From Novosphingobium sp. JCM 18896 (GTDB taxonomy: Bacteria > Pseudomonadota > Alphaproteobacteria > Sphingomonadales > Sphingomonadaceae), in NCBI RefSeq assembly GCF_025938095.1, contig NZ_JAPCZF010000001.1:558001-622000 (forward strand): 64,000 nucleotides of DNA. The letters run 5' to 3'. The notes under the pieces are model-generated. The model had not been told where the DNA came from. It searched no databases and saw nothing but the letters and a program-made list of their open reading frames with translations. Shown here one piece after another: positions 45,481-53,620 of this stretch (within the stretch, counting starts at the first letter, position 1; each line of letters starts with the position of its first letter). Made by a program: the position numbers and the translations under genes.

Positions 45481-47163
45481 TTACCGAACATTCGCATCCA
45501 GTTCGGTTCGGTCGGGGACGGGGGTGAGCGTCGCGGCCGGCAGGGTCAGGCGTAGCTTGTCCTGCCGCCGTTCGAGCGCGCCGCCGGCCGACTTGGCCTC
45601 GGCCGCCGCCAGCCGCAGCGCGAAGCCCGTGCCGAACATGCCCGCGGCGAGCGCCTGCGGTTGGCCGCCGGCGCCGGCGTCGAACAGCGCGTCGCCGTCG
45701 CTGAAGGCCAGGCTCGCGGGCAGGCGCAGGGTCAGGCGCAGGCGATCGCCGCGCATGCGGGCGCGCAGCCGCAGAACTTCGCCGGGCGAGGTCGTGCCGG
45801 CCAGGGTGGCGAGCAGGCGCCAGACCAGTCGCTGCGCCTCGATCGGTGCCAGCGCGACGGGCAGGGCGGCATCCTCGCATTCGAGCTCGAGGCCGCTGTG
45901 GCGCGGCGCGTTGAACCCTTCGAGTTGCGCGATCGTCGCCGCCAGCACCGGCAACAGATCGCTGGCGCCGGGCTCGAGCGCCATGGCGCCGCTGTCGAGC
46001 TTGACCAGTCGTTCGAGTTCCTCGAAGCCCGCGAGCATGCGCGCGCCATCGCTCGCGACGGTGGCGGCGAGCGCGCGGTATTCGTGCGGCGTGGGGCCGA
46101 ACAGCTGCTGCTGGATGACCTCGGCGAAGCCCTGGATCGCGTTCACCGGCGTGCGCAGCTCGTGCAGGATCTGGCGCATGCGATCGGCCTCGCCGTCGCC
46201 CGCTGGCGCGGTGTTGCCGTCGGTCGGGCGGCGCATGCGGCCGACATAGCCGGCGAAGCGGCCGCCGGGCTGGTCGAAGCGCGGCGCGGCGTCGATCCGC
46301 CAGAGCCCGGCGATCGCCGGGGCGCCTTCGATGCGGATCGTCGCGCGGGCGATCGGTTGGCGATGGCGGAAGGCGGCGAGCAGGCCGGGCGAGCTCTGCG
46401 CCGGGCTCTCGGGATCGCGCGCGGCGATCCGCAGGCCGACCACGGCGGGGGCTACGCCGGCCTCGGCCCAGACGATGCGGCCTTCGGAATCGGTGGCGAA
46501 ATCGAAAGCGGGCAGGTGGCGCAGCGCGGCGTCGGCGGCCGGGGCTTCGTCGTCGGCGATCGGGCGCGTTTTGCGGAAGGCCTCGATGCGCCGGACGATC
46601 GCGCCGATCTCGTCGATCTGCGGCGGGGCCTCACTCGGTTCGACCAGGCTCAGCGGGGCGATTCTTGCGGGTTCGGGTTCGACTTCGGGTTCGACCCCGG
46701 CCTCGAACGGGGCATCGAACGGGGCCGGGGGCAGGCCGCGGTCGGCGACGCCGAGCCGGGCGAGCAGATCGACCACCCGCGGTGGCAGGCCGCGGCGGTG
46801 GCGGACGAAGCCGCGCGCGCCGACGGGGAGGGCGGGGATCAGGTCGAGCCACTGGTCTTCGTCGAGCTCGGCGCGCGCCATCGTCGCGGCGGCGACCTCG
46901 GGCTCGGCGACCGCGAGCTGGGCGATCAGGCGCGATGCGCGCAGGCGCAAAACGGGCTCGCGCAGGATGGCGGCACGTTCGCGCGCCGGAATCGCCGCGT
47001 CGAGCTCGCCCAGCCGCAGATAGGCGGCGTCGACGCGCGGGCTCTGGGCGGTGTCGGGCAGGCTGCCGAGCAGGTCGATCAGCTGGCGGAACTGGACGCG
47101 CGCGATCGTCTCGCTGCCGGCAGGGCTGCGCAGCACGGTATCGAGACGGTCGTCGAAATGCAT
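45481..47163 (-). CDS. Soluble histidine-kinase-like protein with degenerate ATPase domain
   Basis: A 560-residue protein with no membrane helix. An N-terminal helical domain of about 190 residues, an unassigned middle and then HisKA with HELRTPVNAI (phospho-His334). The ATP-binding domain is eroded: the N box Asn and the Asp of DxGxG are missing, and only the G2 loop GMFGTGFALRLA is recognisable. It may therefore be a phosphatase, a scaffold or a pseudokinase. ATG at 47163 follows GGAG. The gene is divergent from the Lrp regulator. No response regulator lies next to it. Confidence 0.75.
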   Translation of the reverse strand: MHFDDRLDTVLRSPAGSETIARVQFRQLIDLLGSLPDTAQSPRVDAAYLRLGELDAAIPARERAAILREPVLRLRASRLIAQLAVAEPEVAAATMARAELDEDQWLDLIPALPVGARGFVRHRRGLPPRVVDLLARLGVADRGLPPAPFDAPFEAGVEPEVEPEPARIAPLSLVEPSEAPPQIDEIGAIVRRIEAFRKTRPIADDEAPAADAALRHLPAFDFATDSEGRIVWAEAGVAPAVVGLRIAARDPESPAQSSPGLLAAFRHRQPIARATIRIEGAPAIAGLWRIDAAPRFDQPGGRFAGYVGRMRRPTDGNTAPAGDGEADRMRQILHELRTPVNAIQGFAEVIQQQLFGPTPHEYRALAATVASDGARMLAGFEELERLVKLDSGAMALEPGASDLLPVLAATIAQLEGFNAPRHSGLELECEDAALPVALAPIEAQRLVWRLLATLAGTTSPGEVLRLRARMRGDRLRLTLRLPASLAFSDGDALFDAGAGGQPQALAAGMFGTGFALRLAAAEAKSAGGALERRQDKLRLTLPAATLTPVPDRTELDANVR

Positions 47164-47379
47164 CACGGCTCCGCTGCCCCGCGGCGATGCGGTCACAAGC
47201 CCAGCCTCCTAGCACTTTGACGCATATGCGAAAGGGCATGGAGCGACGGCGTTGCAAAGCGGGACGATTGCGACGGCAAACAATAATATTATGTGGGGGT
47301 GGTTGTTTCCGTTATAAATCGTGCCACAACACCGGCCGACCAGTCATGACTATCAGAGTGGGGCGATAGGGGCGCAGGC

Positions 47380-47859
47380 ATGGCAAATCTCGATCATATC
47401 GACCGTCGGCTGCTGGCCGAACTCCAGGACGAAGGGCGCGTGACCAACGTCGAACTGGCGCAGCGCGTGGGCCTGACCGCGCCGCCGTGCCTGCGCCGCG
47501 TGCGCGCGCTCGAGGAAGACGGCGTGATCAAGGGCTATCACGCCGAGCTCGACGCTTCGAAGCTCGGCTATGCGATCACCGTCTTTGCGCTGGTCAGCCT
47601 AAAGAGCCAGGCCGAGGAATCGCTGCGGCAGTTCGAAGAGCACATGCGCAAGCTGCCCGAAGTGCGCGAGTGCCACATGCTCAACGGCGAGATCGACTTC
47701 ATCCTCAAGATTGTCAGCCGCGATCTGCAGAGCTTCCAGGAATTCCTGACCTCGAAACTGACCCCGGCACCCAACGTCGCCAGCGTGAAGACCTCGCTGA
47801 CGATCCGCACGGCCAAGCAGGTACCCGGCGTGCCGCTAGAGCTCGACGGCGACTTCTAG
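47380..47859 (+). CDS. Lrp/AsnC family transcriptional regulator
   Basis: A 159-residue regulator: winged helix at 1-60 with TNVELAQRVGLTAPPCLRRVRALE, and the RAM ligand domain after it. It binds amino acids or related small effectors. The upstream region is AT-rich (ATAATATTAT) compared with surroundings and is shared with the divergent histidine kinase gene. The stop overlaps the aroQ stop. Confidence 0.92.
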   Translation: MANLDHIDRRLLAELQDEGRVTNVELAQRVGLTAPPCLRRVRALEEDGVIKGYHAELDASKLGYAITVFALVSLKSQAEESLRQFEEHMRKLPEVRECHMLNGEIDFILKIVSRDLQSFQEFLTSKLTPAPNVASVKTSLTIRTAKQVPGVPLELDGDF

Positions 47860-48293
47860 AGCAGCGCCGCCGCCTCGAGCCCGAGCAGGTAGCTCTTCGG
47901 GCCGAAGCCGGCGATCGAGCCCTTCGCGGCCATGCCGACGAAGCTCTTGTGGCGGAATTCCTCGCGCGTGTGCGGGTTCGACAGGTGCACCTCGATCACC
48001 GGCGTCTTGATGCCGCGGATCGCGTCGTGGATCGCGACGCTGGTATGCGTATAGGCGCCGGCGTTGAGCAGGACGGCGACGGCGCCTTCGGCCTGGGCCT
48101 CGTGCAGCCAGTCGACCAGGTGGCCTTCGTGATTCGACTGGCGCAGGTCGATCGCCATGCCCAGTTCCTGCGCGCGGTCCTCGAGCATGGCGGCGATGTC
48201 GTCGAGCGTTTCGCTGCCGTAGATCTCCGGCTCGCGCAGGCCGAGCAGGTTCAGGTTCGGCCCGTTGAGCACGTATACGAGTTTCTCAGACAT
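47856..48293 (-). CDS. aroQ: 3-dehydroquinate dehydratase, type II
   Basis: A 145-residue type II dehydroquinase of the shikimate pathway. The NGPNLNLLGLREPEIYG start holds the catalytic Tyr, the base region SNHEGHLVDWLHEA and NAGAYTHTSVAIHDA are diagnostic, and EVHLSNPHTREEFRH carries the flexible-lid His. It forms a dodecamer in studied cases. It converges with the Lrp gene. Confidence 0.97.
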   Translation of the reverse strand: MSEKLVYVLNGPNLNLLGLREPEIYGSETLDDIAAMLEDRAQELGMAIDLRQSNHEGHLVDWLHEAQAEGAVAVLLNAGAYTHTSVAIHDAIRGIKTPVIEVHLSNPHTREEFRHKSFVGMAAKGSIAGFGPKSYLLGLEAAALL

Positions 48294-48383
48294 GATCGGG
48301 CCCCTGCATGATTGATCGCGTGCAGGGCCTAGGCTGAGCCCGATGGGCTGACAAGTGCCGCGCCGCCGCGGGCGCGATCGAGG

Positions 48384-48731
48384 TCAGCTGGGGCTGCTGC
48401 CCGAGACGTCGGTGCCGCTGAACTCGCCCGCCGGTTCGACCGAGGCGACGTCGGGCTCGTTGATCGCTTCGGGGAGATCGGTGGAGTTGCCGTCGAACGA
48501 AGGCGAGCTATCCACCGGAGGTGCCGGACGCGACGAGGCGGCGATCATCGCCGCTTTCTCGGCGGCTTGCTGCGCGGCGACGGCCTTGGCGGCAGCGGCT
48601 TCGGCGGCGGCGAGCTTCTCGGCCATGGCCTCGTCGTTGCTCTGGCCGCAGGCGGCAAGCGCCAGCATGGGCAGCAGCATGACGATCGCGGCAGACCTGA
48701 AGCGCCACGAGTTCCCGGCCGGACGGCTCAT
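48384..48731 (-). CDS. Small Ala-rich lipoprotein
   Basis: A 115-residue predicted lipoprotein. Signal and lipobox LAAC (about residue 28) are followed by an Ala/Glu-rich coiled-coil-like stretch (AEKLAAAEAAAAKAVAAQ) and a disordered Pro/Ser-rich tail. ATG at 48731 has GGAG upstream. The function is unknown; the pattern resembles murein-associated small lipoproteins only loosely. Confidence 0.62.
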   Translation of the reverse strand: MSRPAGNSWRFRSAAIVMLLPMLALAACGQSNDEAMAEKLAAAEAAAAKAVAAQQAAEKAAMIAASSRPAPPVDSSPSFDGNSTDLPEAINEPDVASVEPAGEFSGTDVSGSSPS

Positions 48732-48811
48732 CGATATCTCCGAAAGGCGGCGATCGTGCCGCATCGGCCGGGGTTATAGCGGCAAAGGCCTTCGCACTGG
48801 TTAATCGCGGC

Positions 48812-49225
48812 CTACTTGTCCGAGCCTGCGACCTTGCCCCATTGGCGCATCACCGAATAGCCGAGGTAGCCGGTGCCGAACAACGCATATAGCGGTTCGG
48901 GCAGGCCGTTGAGATAGGCGGTCATGCCGCTGGCGATCGCGCTGGCCGTGGCCGGGCTCAGCGCGCCGATCACGCCCATCGGCACGGCCCAGAGAATCAT
49001 CGCATACATGACGTAGAGAAAGCTCGGCCGCGCGCGGCTGGTCCAGGGATCGCCCGATCCGGCCTCGGCGACGATGGCCGAGAGCCGCGTCTGGAGCAGT
49101 TCCATCTCCTGCGAACCCTGCAGCCGCAGCAGCTCGAGCTTGGCGCGCTCGCGCGCGTCCTTGTCGGGAATGACCTTGTCGATGATCGAGGTGAGCGGGC
49201 CGAGCAGCGAGTCGAGCACGGGCAT
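48812..49225 (-). CDS. Gene-transfer-agent type holin (3-TM holin family)
   Basis: A 137-residue membrane protein resembling the 3TM holins that release gene transfer agents (PF11351-like): an N-terminal LTSIIDKVIPDKDARERAKLELL amphipathic part, then two or three hydrophobic segments (ILWAVPMGVIGAL, EPLYALFGTGYLGYS). ATG at 49225 follows AGGAGTG. There is no endolysin gene beside it. In Rhodobacter the lysis genes of the GTA also lie away from the main cluster. The upstream region holds an element shared with the regulator locus at 55.4 kb. Confidence 0.75.
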   Translation of the reverse strand: MPVLDSLLGPLTSIIDKVIPDKDARERAKLELLRLQGSQEMELLQTRLSAIVAEAGSGDPWTSRARPSFLYVMYAMILWAVPMGVIGALSPATASAIASGMTAYLNGLPEPLYALFGTGYLGYSVMRQWGKVAGSDK

Positions 49226-49260
49226 GGGAACACTCCTGGCGTGACGAGGAGCAGTCCAGA

Positions 49261-49294
49261 TAACCAAATCGGTTTCTGTAGGAAAACGGATTTG
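49261..49294 (-). promoter_or_regulatory. Shared regulatory element upstream of the holin gene
   Basis: TAACCAAATCGGTTT (49261-49275) is identical to 55405-55419, and CTGTAGGAAA (49276-49285) is the reverse complement of TTTCCTACAG at 55425-55434. CAAATCGGTTTC and GAAAACGGATTTG form an imperfect inverted repeat around TGTAG. The site ends 36 bp upstream of the holin start codon. Confidence 0.7.
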
Positions 49295-49336
49295 CGCCAG
49301 GGCTTTTGGGGCTGGCTATTTTGGGGTGTGTCTCTT

Positions 49337-49413
49337 TGGTCGGGACGAGAGGATTCGAACCTCCGACCCCCACACCCCCAGTGTGATGCGCTACCAGGCT
49401 GCGCTACGTCCCG
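49337..49413 (-). tRNA. tRNA-Pro (anticodon GGG)
   Basis: A minus-strand cloverleaf: acceptor CGGGACG/CGTCCCG, anticodon stem TCACA/TGTGG with loop CTGGGGG (GGG), T arm GGTTCGAATCC, and encoded CCA. 77 nt. Confidence 0.95.
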
Positions 49414-49632
49414 ACCGGAGGGGTGCGCCTATAGGCATGGTCGACGGGGATGGCAAGCGCGCGTTGCCATCCAAATTTCATCGCAAATTTCATCGCGTCG
49501 GGAAGGCGGGCCGGCGCGCGTTGCCACACCTGCGCTTTGCTGCTAACCGCCCGCAATTCCGGCCAAGACGCGCCTGGCCGCATGTTTCGGCCGTTTGGCG
49601 CAGATGCCGCAAACAAGGCAGATTTCCTCGCA

Positions 49633-49971
49633 ATGAGCAGCACCATCCTCGATATCCTCCAGGCCGCAGCCCCCGCCGCCGGCGAGCCGCCGGCCTGGAT
49701 CCAGGTCATGCCCTTCGTCGGCATGGCGGTGGTCTTCTGGTTCTTCATCTGGCGTCCGCAGATGCGCCAGCAGAAGGCGCATCGCGAGAAGATCAGCGGC
49801 ATCAAGCGCGGCGACCAGGTGCTGACCGGTGGCGGCTTCGTCGGCAAGGTCGTCAAGATCGACGACCAATACGCCGAGATCGAGCTGGCGCCGAACGTCA
49901 AGGTCAAGGCGCTGAAGTCGACCATCACCGATATCGTCGGCCCGGGTGGCTCGGCGCCGGCAAACGACTGA
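49633..49971 (+). CDS. yajC: Preprotein translocase subunit YajC
   Basis: A 112-residue single-pass membrane protein, accessory subunit of SecDF. One helix (PFVGMAVVFWFFIW) is followed by RPQMRQQKAHREK and the conserved cytosolic GDQVLTGGGFVGKV. ATG at 49633 gives the normal length. It lies 34 bp before secD and forms the classical yajC-secD-secF operon. Confidence 0.96.
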   Translation: MSSTILDILQAAAPAAGEPPAWIQVMPFVGMAVVFWFFIWRPQMRQQKAHREKISGIKRGDQVLTGGGFVGKVVKIDDQYAEIELAPNVKVKALKSTITDIVGPGGSAPAND

Positions 49972-50005
49972 GCCCATTAGGGTTTTCGGGAGAGCGCGTT
50001 AGAAT

Positions 50006-51613
50006 ATGCTCGATTTTCCCCGTTGGAAGCGTGTCACCTATTGGCTGGTGGCCCTGCTCTGTGCCTTTGCGGCGATACCGTCGCTGACCTCGATCGCGGG
50101 TGTGAACCTGCCGAGCGTGATTCCCCAGCCGAAGGTCAACCTCGGCCTCGATCTCGCCGGCGGCAGTCGCCTCCTGCTCGAGGCCGACGCCTCGCAGGTG
50201 CGGCGCCAGCGCATCGAAGCGATGGAAGAGAGCGTGCGCCAGCGTCTGCGCGATGCCCAGCCGCGCATCCGCATCGGCGACATCTCGAGCCGTGACGGCA
50301 ACCTGAGCTTCGTGGTCGAGAACCCGGTCCAGGTCGACGCCACGCGCGAGCAGATCCTGCCGCTGACCACGGGCGCGGGCCTGACCGGCCAGCGCGACTG
50401 GGACATCAAGGTCGAGGACGGCAATCGCTTCATCCTCACCCCGACCGATGCCGGCATCAACCAGGCGATCGATCATGCGATGGAGACCGCGATCGAGGTC
50501 GTGCGCAAGCGCATCGACGCGCTCGGCACGCGCGAGCCCGACATCCGCCGTCTCGGTTCGAGCCGCATCGACGTGCAGGTGCCGGGCCTCAAGGATCCGC
50601 GCGCGCTGATCGAACTGCTCGGCAAGACCGCCAAGCTCGAGTTCAAGCTCGTCGACGAGACCGCCGCACCCAGCGACGTCGTCCAGGGCATCGCCCCTCC
50701 GGGCAGCGAGATCGTCGCTTGCGTCGATGCCGGTGCCTGCCGCGGCCAGCCGGCCATCGCGGTCAAGCGTCTCGGCGGCATCAAGGGCGATCAGCTGACC
50801 AACGCGGTCCAGTCGAACGACCAGCGGACCAATGCCGCGGTCGTCTCGATCACCTTCGACCAGCAGGGCGGCGCCAAGTTCGCCAAGCTGACCACCGAGA
50901 ACGTCAACAAGCCCTTCGCCATCATCCTCGACGGCAAGGTCCTGTCGGCGCCCAACATCAACGAACCGATTCTCGGCGGCAGCGCCCAGATCTCGGGCAG
51001 CTTCACGATCGAATCGGCCAACCAGCTGGCGATCGCGCTGCGCTCGGGCGCGCTGCCGGTCGACCTCAAGGTCGTCGAGCAGCGCACGGTCGGCCCCGAC
51101 CTCGGCGCCGATTCGATCAAGAAGGGCGCGATCGCGATGCTGGTCGGCACCGTGGCGCTGATGGCCTTCATCCTCGTCACCTACGGCCGCTTCGGCGTCT
51201 ATGCCAACGTCGCGCTGGTCATCAACGTGCTGATGATCCTCGGCGTCATGGCCATCGCCAACACCACCCTGACCCTGCCGGGCATCGCCGGCTTCGTGCT
51301 GACCATCGGCGCCGCGGTCGACGCCAACGTGCTGATCAACGAGCGCATCCGCGAGGAACGCGCGCGTGGGCGCCGCGTCGTCCAGGCGGTGGAGATGGGC
51401 TACAAGGAAGCCAGCCGCGCGATCTTCGACGCGAACATCACCAACGTCATCGCGGCGATTCTGATGTTCCTGTTCGGCTCGGGCCCGATCCGCGGCTTTG
51501 CGGTCGTCCTGATGATCGGCATCGTCACTTCGGTGTTTACCGCCGTCAACCTGACCCGCATGTGGGTCGCGATGTGGCTGCGCAAGGCGCGGCCCACCGA
51601 ACTGGTGCTGTGA
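50006..51613 (+). CDS. secD: Protein translocase subunit SecD
   Basis: A 535-residue inner-membrane protein that uses the proton gradient to pull proteins out of the Sec channel. One helix at the N-terminus, a periplasmic P1 domain with NLGLDLAGGSRLLLEAD, and five C-terminal helices with NVLINERIREE. Operon member between yajC and secF. Confidence 0.98.
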   Translation: MLDFPRWKRVTYWLVALLCAFAAIPSLTSIAGVNLPSVIPQPKVNLGLDLAGGSRLLLEADASQVRRQRIEAMEESVRQRLRDAQPRIRIGDISSRDGNLSFVVENPVQVDATREQILPLTTGAGLTGQRDWDIKVEDGNRFILTPTDAGINQAIDHAMETAIEVVRKRIDALGTREPDIRRLGSSRIDVQVPGLKDPRALIELLGKTAKLEFKLVDETAAPSDVVQGIAPPGSEIVACVDAGACRGQPAIAVKRLGGIKGDQLTNAVQSNDQRTNAAVVSITFDQQGGAKFAKLTTENVNKPFAIILDGKVLSAPNINEPILGGSAQISGSFTIESANQLAIALRSGALPVDLKVVEQRTVGPDLGADSIKKGAIAMLVGTVALMAFILVTYGRFGVYANVALVINVLMILGVMAIANTTLTLPGIAGFVLTIGAAVDANVLINERIREERARGRRVVQAVEMGYKEASRAIFDANITNVIAAILMFLFGSGPIRGFAVVLMIGIVTSVFTAVNLTRMWVAMWLRKARPTELVL

Positions 51614-51623
51614 GGGTACGGCC

Positions 51624-52601
51624 ATGAAACTGCTCAAGCTCGTTCCCGACAACACCAACATCCACTTCCTCAAGTGGCGGGTGCCGTTCTACGTCGTCTC
51701 GGTGCTGCTGATCGTGGCATCGCTGACCCTGACCTTCACCCGCGGGCTCAACCTCGGCGTCGACTTCGTCGGCGGCCAGATGATCCGCTTCACCTTCGAG
51801 CGCACCGCCACGGCGCCGATCGCTTCGGTGCGCGGCGAGATCGACAAGCTCGGATTCGGCGAACCGACGATCCAGGAATTCGGCAAGCCCAACCAGCTGT
51901 CGATCCGCATGCGCCTGCCCGAAGGTTCGGAAAAGGACCCGGCGATCGCCGAGCGCATGTCGGCCAAGATCGTCGCCGCGGTCCAGGCCGCGCATCCCGA
52001 CGCGCGGCTCGACGGCAACGATACCGTCTCGGGCAAGGTCTCGGGCGAACTGTTCAGCAGCGGCATGGTCGCCTTGCTGGCGGCGATGGTGGCGATCTCG
52101 ATCTACATCTGGGTGCGCTTCGAATGGCAGTTCGGCGTGGGCGCGCTGTTCGCGCTGGTCCACGACGTCAGCCTGACCCTGGGGCTGTTCGCGCTGACCC
52201 AGCTCGAATTCGACCTCAACATCGTCGCGGCCCTGCTCACCCTGATCGGCTATTCGCTCAACGACACGATCGTCGTCTACGATCGTATCCGCGAGAACAT
52301 GAAGAAGTACCGGCGCATGCCGATGCCCGAACTGCTCGACCTCTCGGTCAACGAGACGCTGTCGCGCACGATCGTGACCTCGCTGTCGGTGCTGATCACC
52401 CTGGTCGCGCTGCTGCTGCTCGGCCCCGACGTGATTTTCGGCTTCACCCTGGCGATCACCTTCGGCATCTTCGTCGGCACCTACAGCTCGATCTACATGG
52501 CCGCGCCCATCCTGATCTGGCTGAAGGTCAATGCCAGCAGCTTCATCCCGCAGGAAAGCGAGATCGACCGGCAGGAACGCCTGGCACGCGAACGCAGCTG
52601 A
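51624..52601 (+). CDS. secF: Protein translocase subunit SecF
   Basis: A 325-residue partner of SecD. First helix, then NLGVDFVGGQ of the P4 domain and helix bundle with NDTIVVYDRIREN. It starts 10 bp after secD with GAGGG as ribosome site. Together with YajC it assists protein export. Confidence 0.98.
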   Translation: MKLLKLVPDNTNIHFLKWRVPFYVVSVLLIVASLTLTFTRGLNLGVDFVGGQMIRFTFERTATAPIASVRGEIDKLGFGEPTIQEFGKPNQLSIRMRLPEGSEKDPAIAERMSAKIVAAVQAAHPDARLDGNDTVSGKVSGELFSSGMVALLAAMVAISIYIWVRFEWQFGVGALFALVHDVSLTLGLFALTQLEFDLNIVAALLTLIGYSLNDTIVVYDRIRENMKKYRRMPMPELLDLSVNETLSRTIVTSLSVLITLVALLLLGPDVIFGFTLAITFGIFVGTYSSIYMAAPILIWLKVNASSFIPQESEIDRQERLARERS

Positions 52602-52638
52602 CGCCGGATCACATCGGCGCGGCCTTGGGAGAGGAACG

Positions 52639-53430
52639 ATGCCGAAAGTATCCGTCGTCACGCCGGACAAGGCGCAAGCAGGGCAGGCGCCCGCGGGCTT
52701 TTCGGGCCTGCCGGGCGCACTCGCCTATTTCGACGACGCCCGGAGTCCGCTGCACCTGCATCTCCACCGCATCGCGCCCGGCGAGGCGCTGACGATCGGG
52801 CCGCTGGCGACCGACTGCGTCGCCTATGTCTGGCGCGGTGCGCTCGAAGCGGGGGGCTGGGCGCTCGCGCCGGGATCGAGCCTGATCGTCGAGCACGGCC
52901 AGACGCTGGCGGTGCTGGGCGGTGAGGCGCCCGCGGAACTGCTGACCTTCCATGCGGCCGAGCCATCGGACGGCCAGCGCGCCGGTGGCAACGTCCACCT
53001 GCTGCCGCGCGAACGCGTGCCGTTTCGCGCCGACATGGGCGGCGGCTCGGGCGTCGGCGGCGGGATGCACGCCGACTCGTCGTGTCCGACCAGCGCGGTC
53101 TGGCTGCATGAGAACCACTTTCCCGGCCGCGACACGCCGATGACCCCCGAGGAGGAGAAGCGCGGCGTCCATTCGCATTCGGAGGACGAGATCATCTTCG
53201 TCACCGATGGCGAGATCCGGCTCGGCGCCAGGCTCTATGGCCCGGGCACGGCCGTGGCGATCGCTGCCGACACGCTCTACAGTTTTACCACCGGGCGGAA
53301 GGGGCTCAGCTTCGTCAACTTCCGCGCGGGAACGCCGGGCGACATCCGCTTCGCCAGCGGCGCGACGATCAGCGAGACCGGCTACTGGCGCGAGCGGGCG
53401 ATGACACCCGAATACATCACGCCGCGCTAG
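52639..53430 (+). CDS. Cupin-domain protein
   Basis: A 263-residue protein with two beta-sandwich halves; the second contains GVHSHSEDEIIFVTDGEIRLG, a metal-binding cupin motif with His and Glu. ATG at 52639 follows GAGAGGAAC, 37 bp after secF, so it may share the operon. Bicupins of this kind include quercetin-dioxygenase-like and isomerase-type enzymes; no substrate can be given. Confidence 0.78.
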   Translation: MPKVSVVTPDKAQAGQAPAGFSGLPGALAYFDDARSPLHLHLHRIAPGEALTIGPLATDCVAYVWRGALEAGGWALAPGSSLIVEHGQTLAVLGGEAPAELLTFHAAEPSDGQRAGGNVHLLPRERVPFRADMGGGSGVGGGMHADSSCPTSAVWLHENHFPGRDTPMTPEEEKRGVHSHSEDEIIFVTDGEIRLGARLYGPGTAVAIAADTLYSFTTGRKGLSFVNFRAGTPGDIRFASGATISETGYWRERAMTPEYITPR

Positions 53431-53434
53431 GTCC

Positions 53435-53620
53435 AGATCCTCCCCATTTCGCGCAGCTAAATGGGGAGGGGGACCGCCAGCCCGCTTGGGCTGGTGGTGG
53501 AGGGGGCGGCGGTCCTTCACCGCAGCTGCGCTCCGAACTGGCCGAAAACCCCTCCACCACCGACGCTTCGCGCCGGCGGTCCCCCTCCCCGTTTGCGCTT
53601 CGCGAAAACAGGGAGGATCT
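53435..53620. repeat. Long imperfect inverted repeat between convergent genes
   Basis: Arms AGATCCTCCC (left) and GGGAGGATCT (right) close the element. Inside, GGGGAGGGGGACCGCC faces GGCGGTCCCCCTCCCC, and GTGGTGGAGGGG faces CCCCTCCACCAC. The same inner words occur in the repeat at 1236-1373. It fills the space between the cupin gene and the glycosyltransferase stop. Confidence 0.82.
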
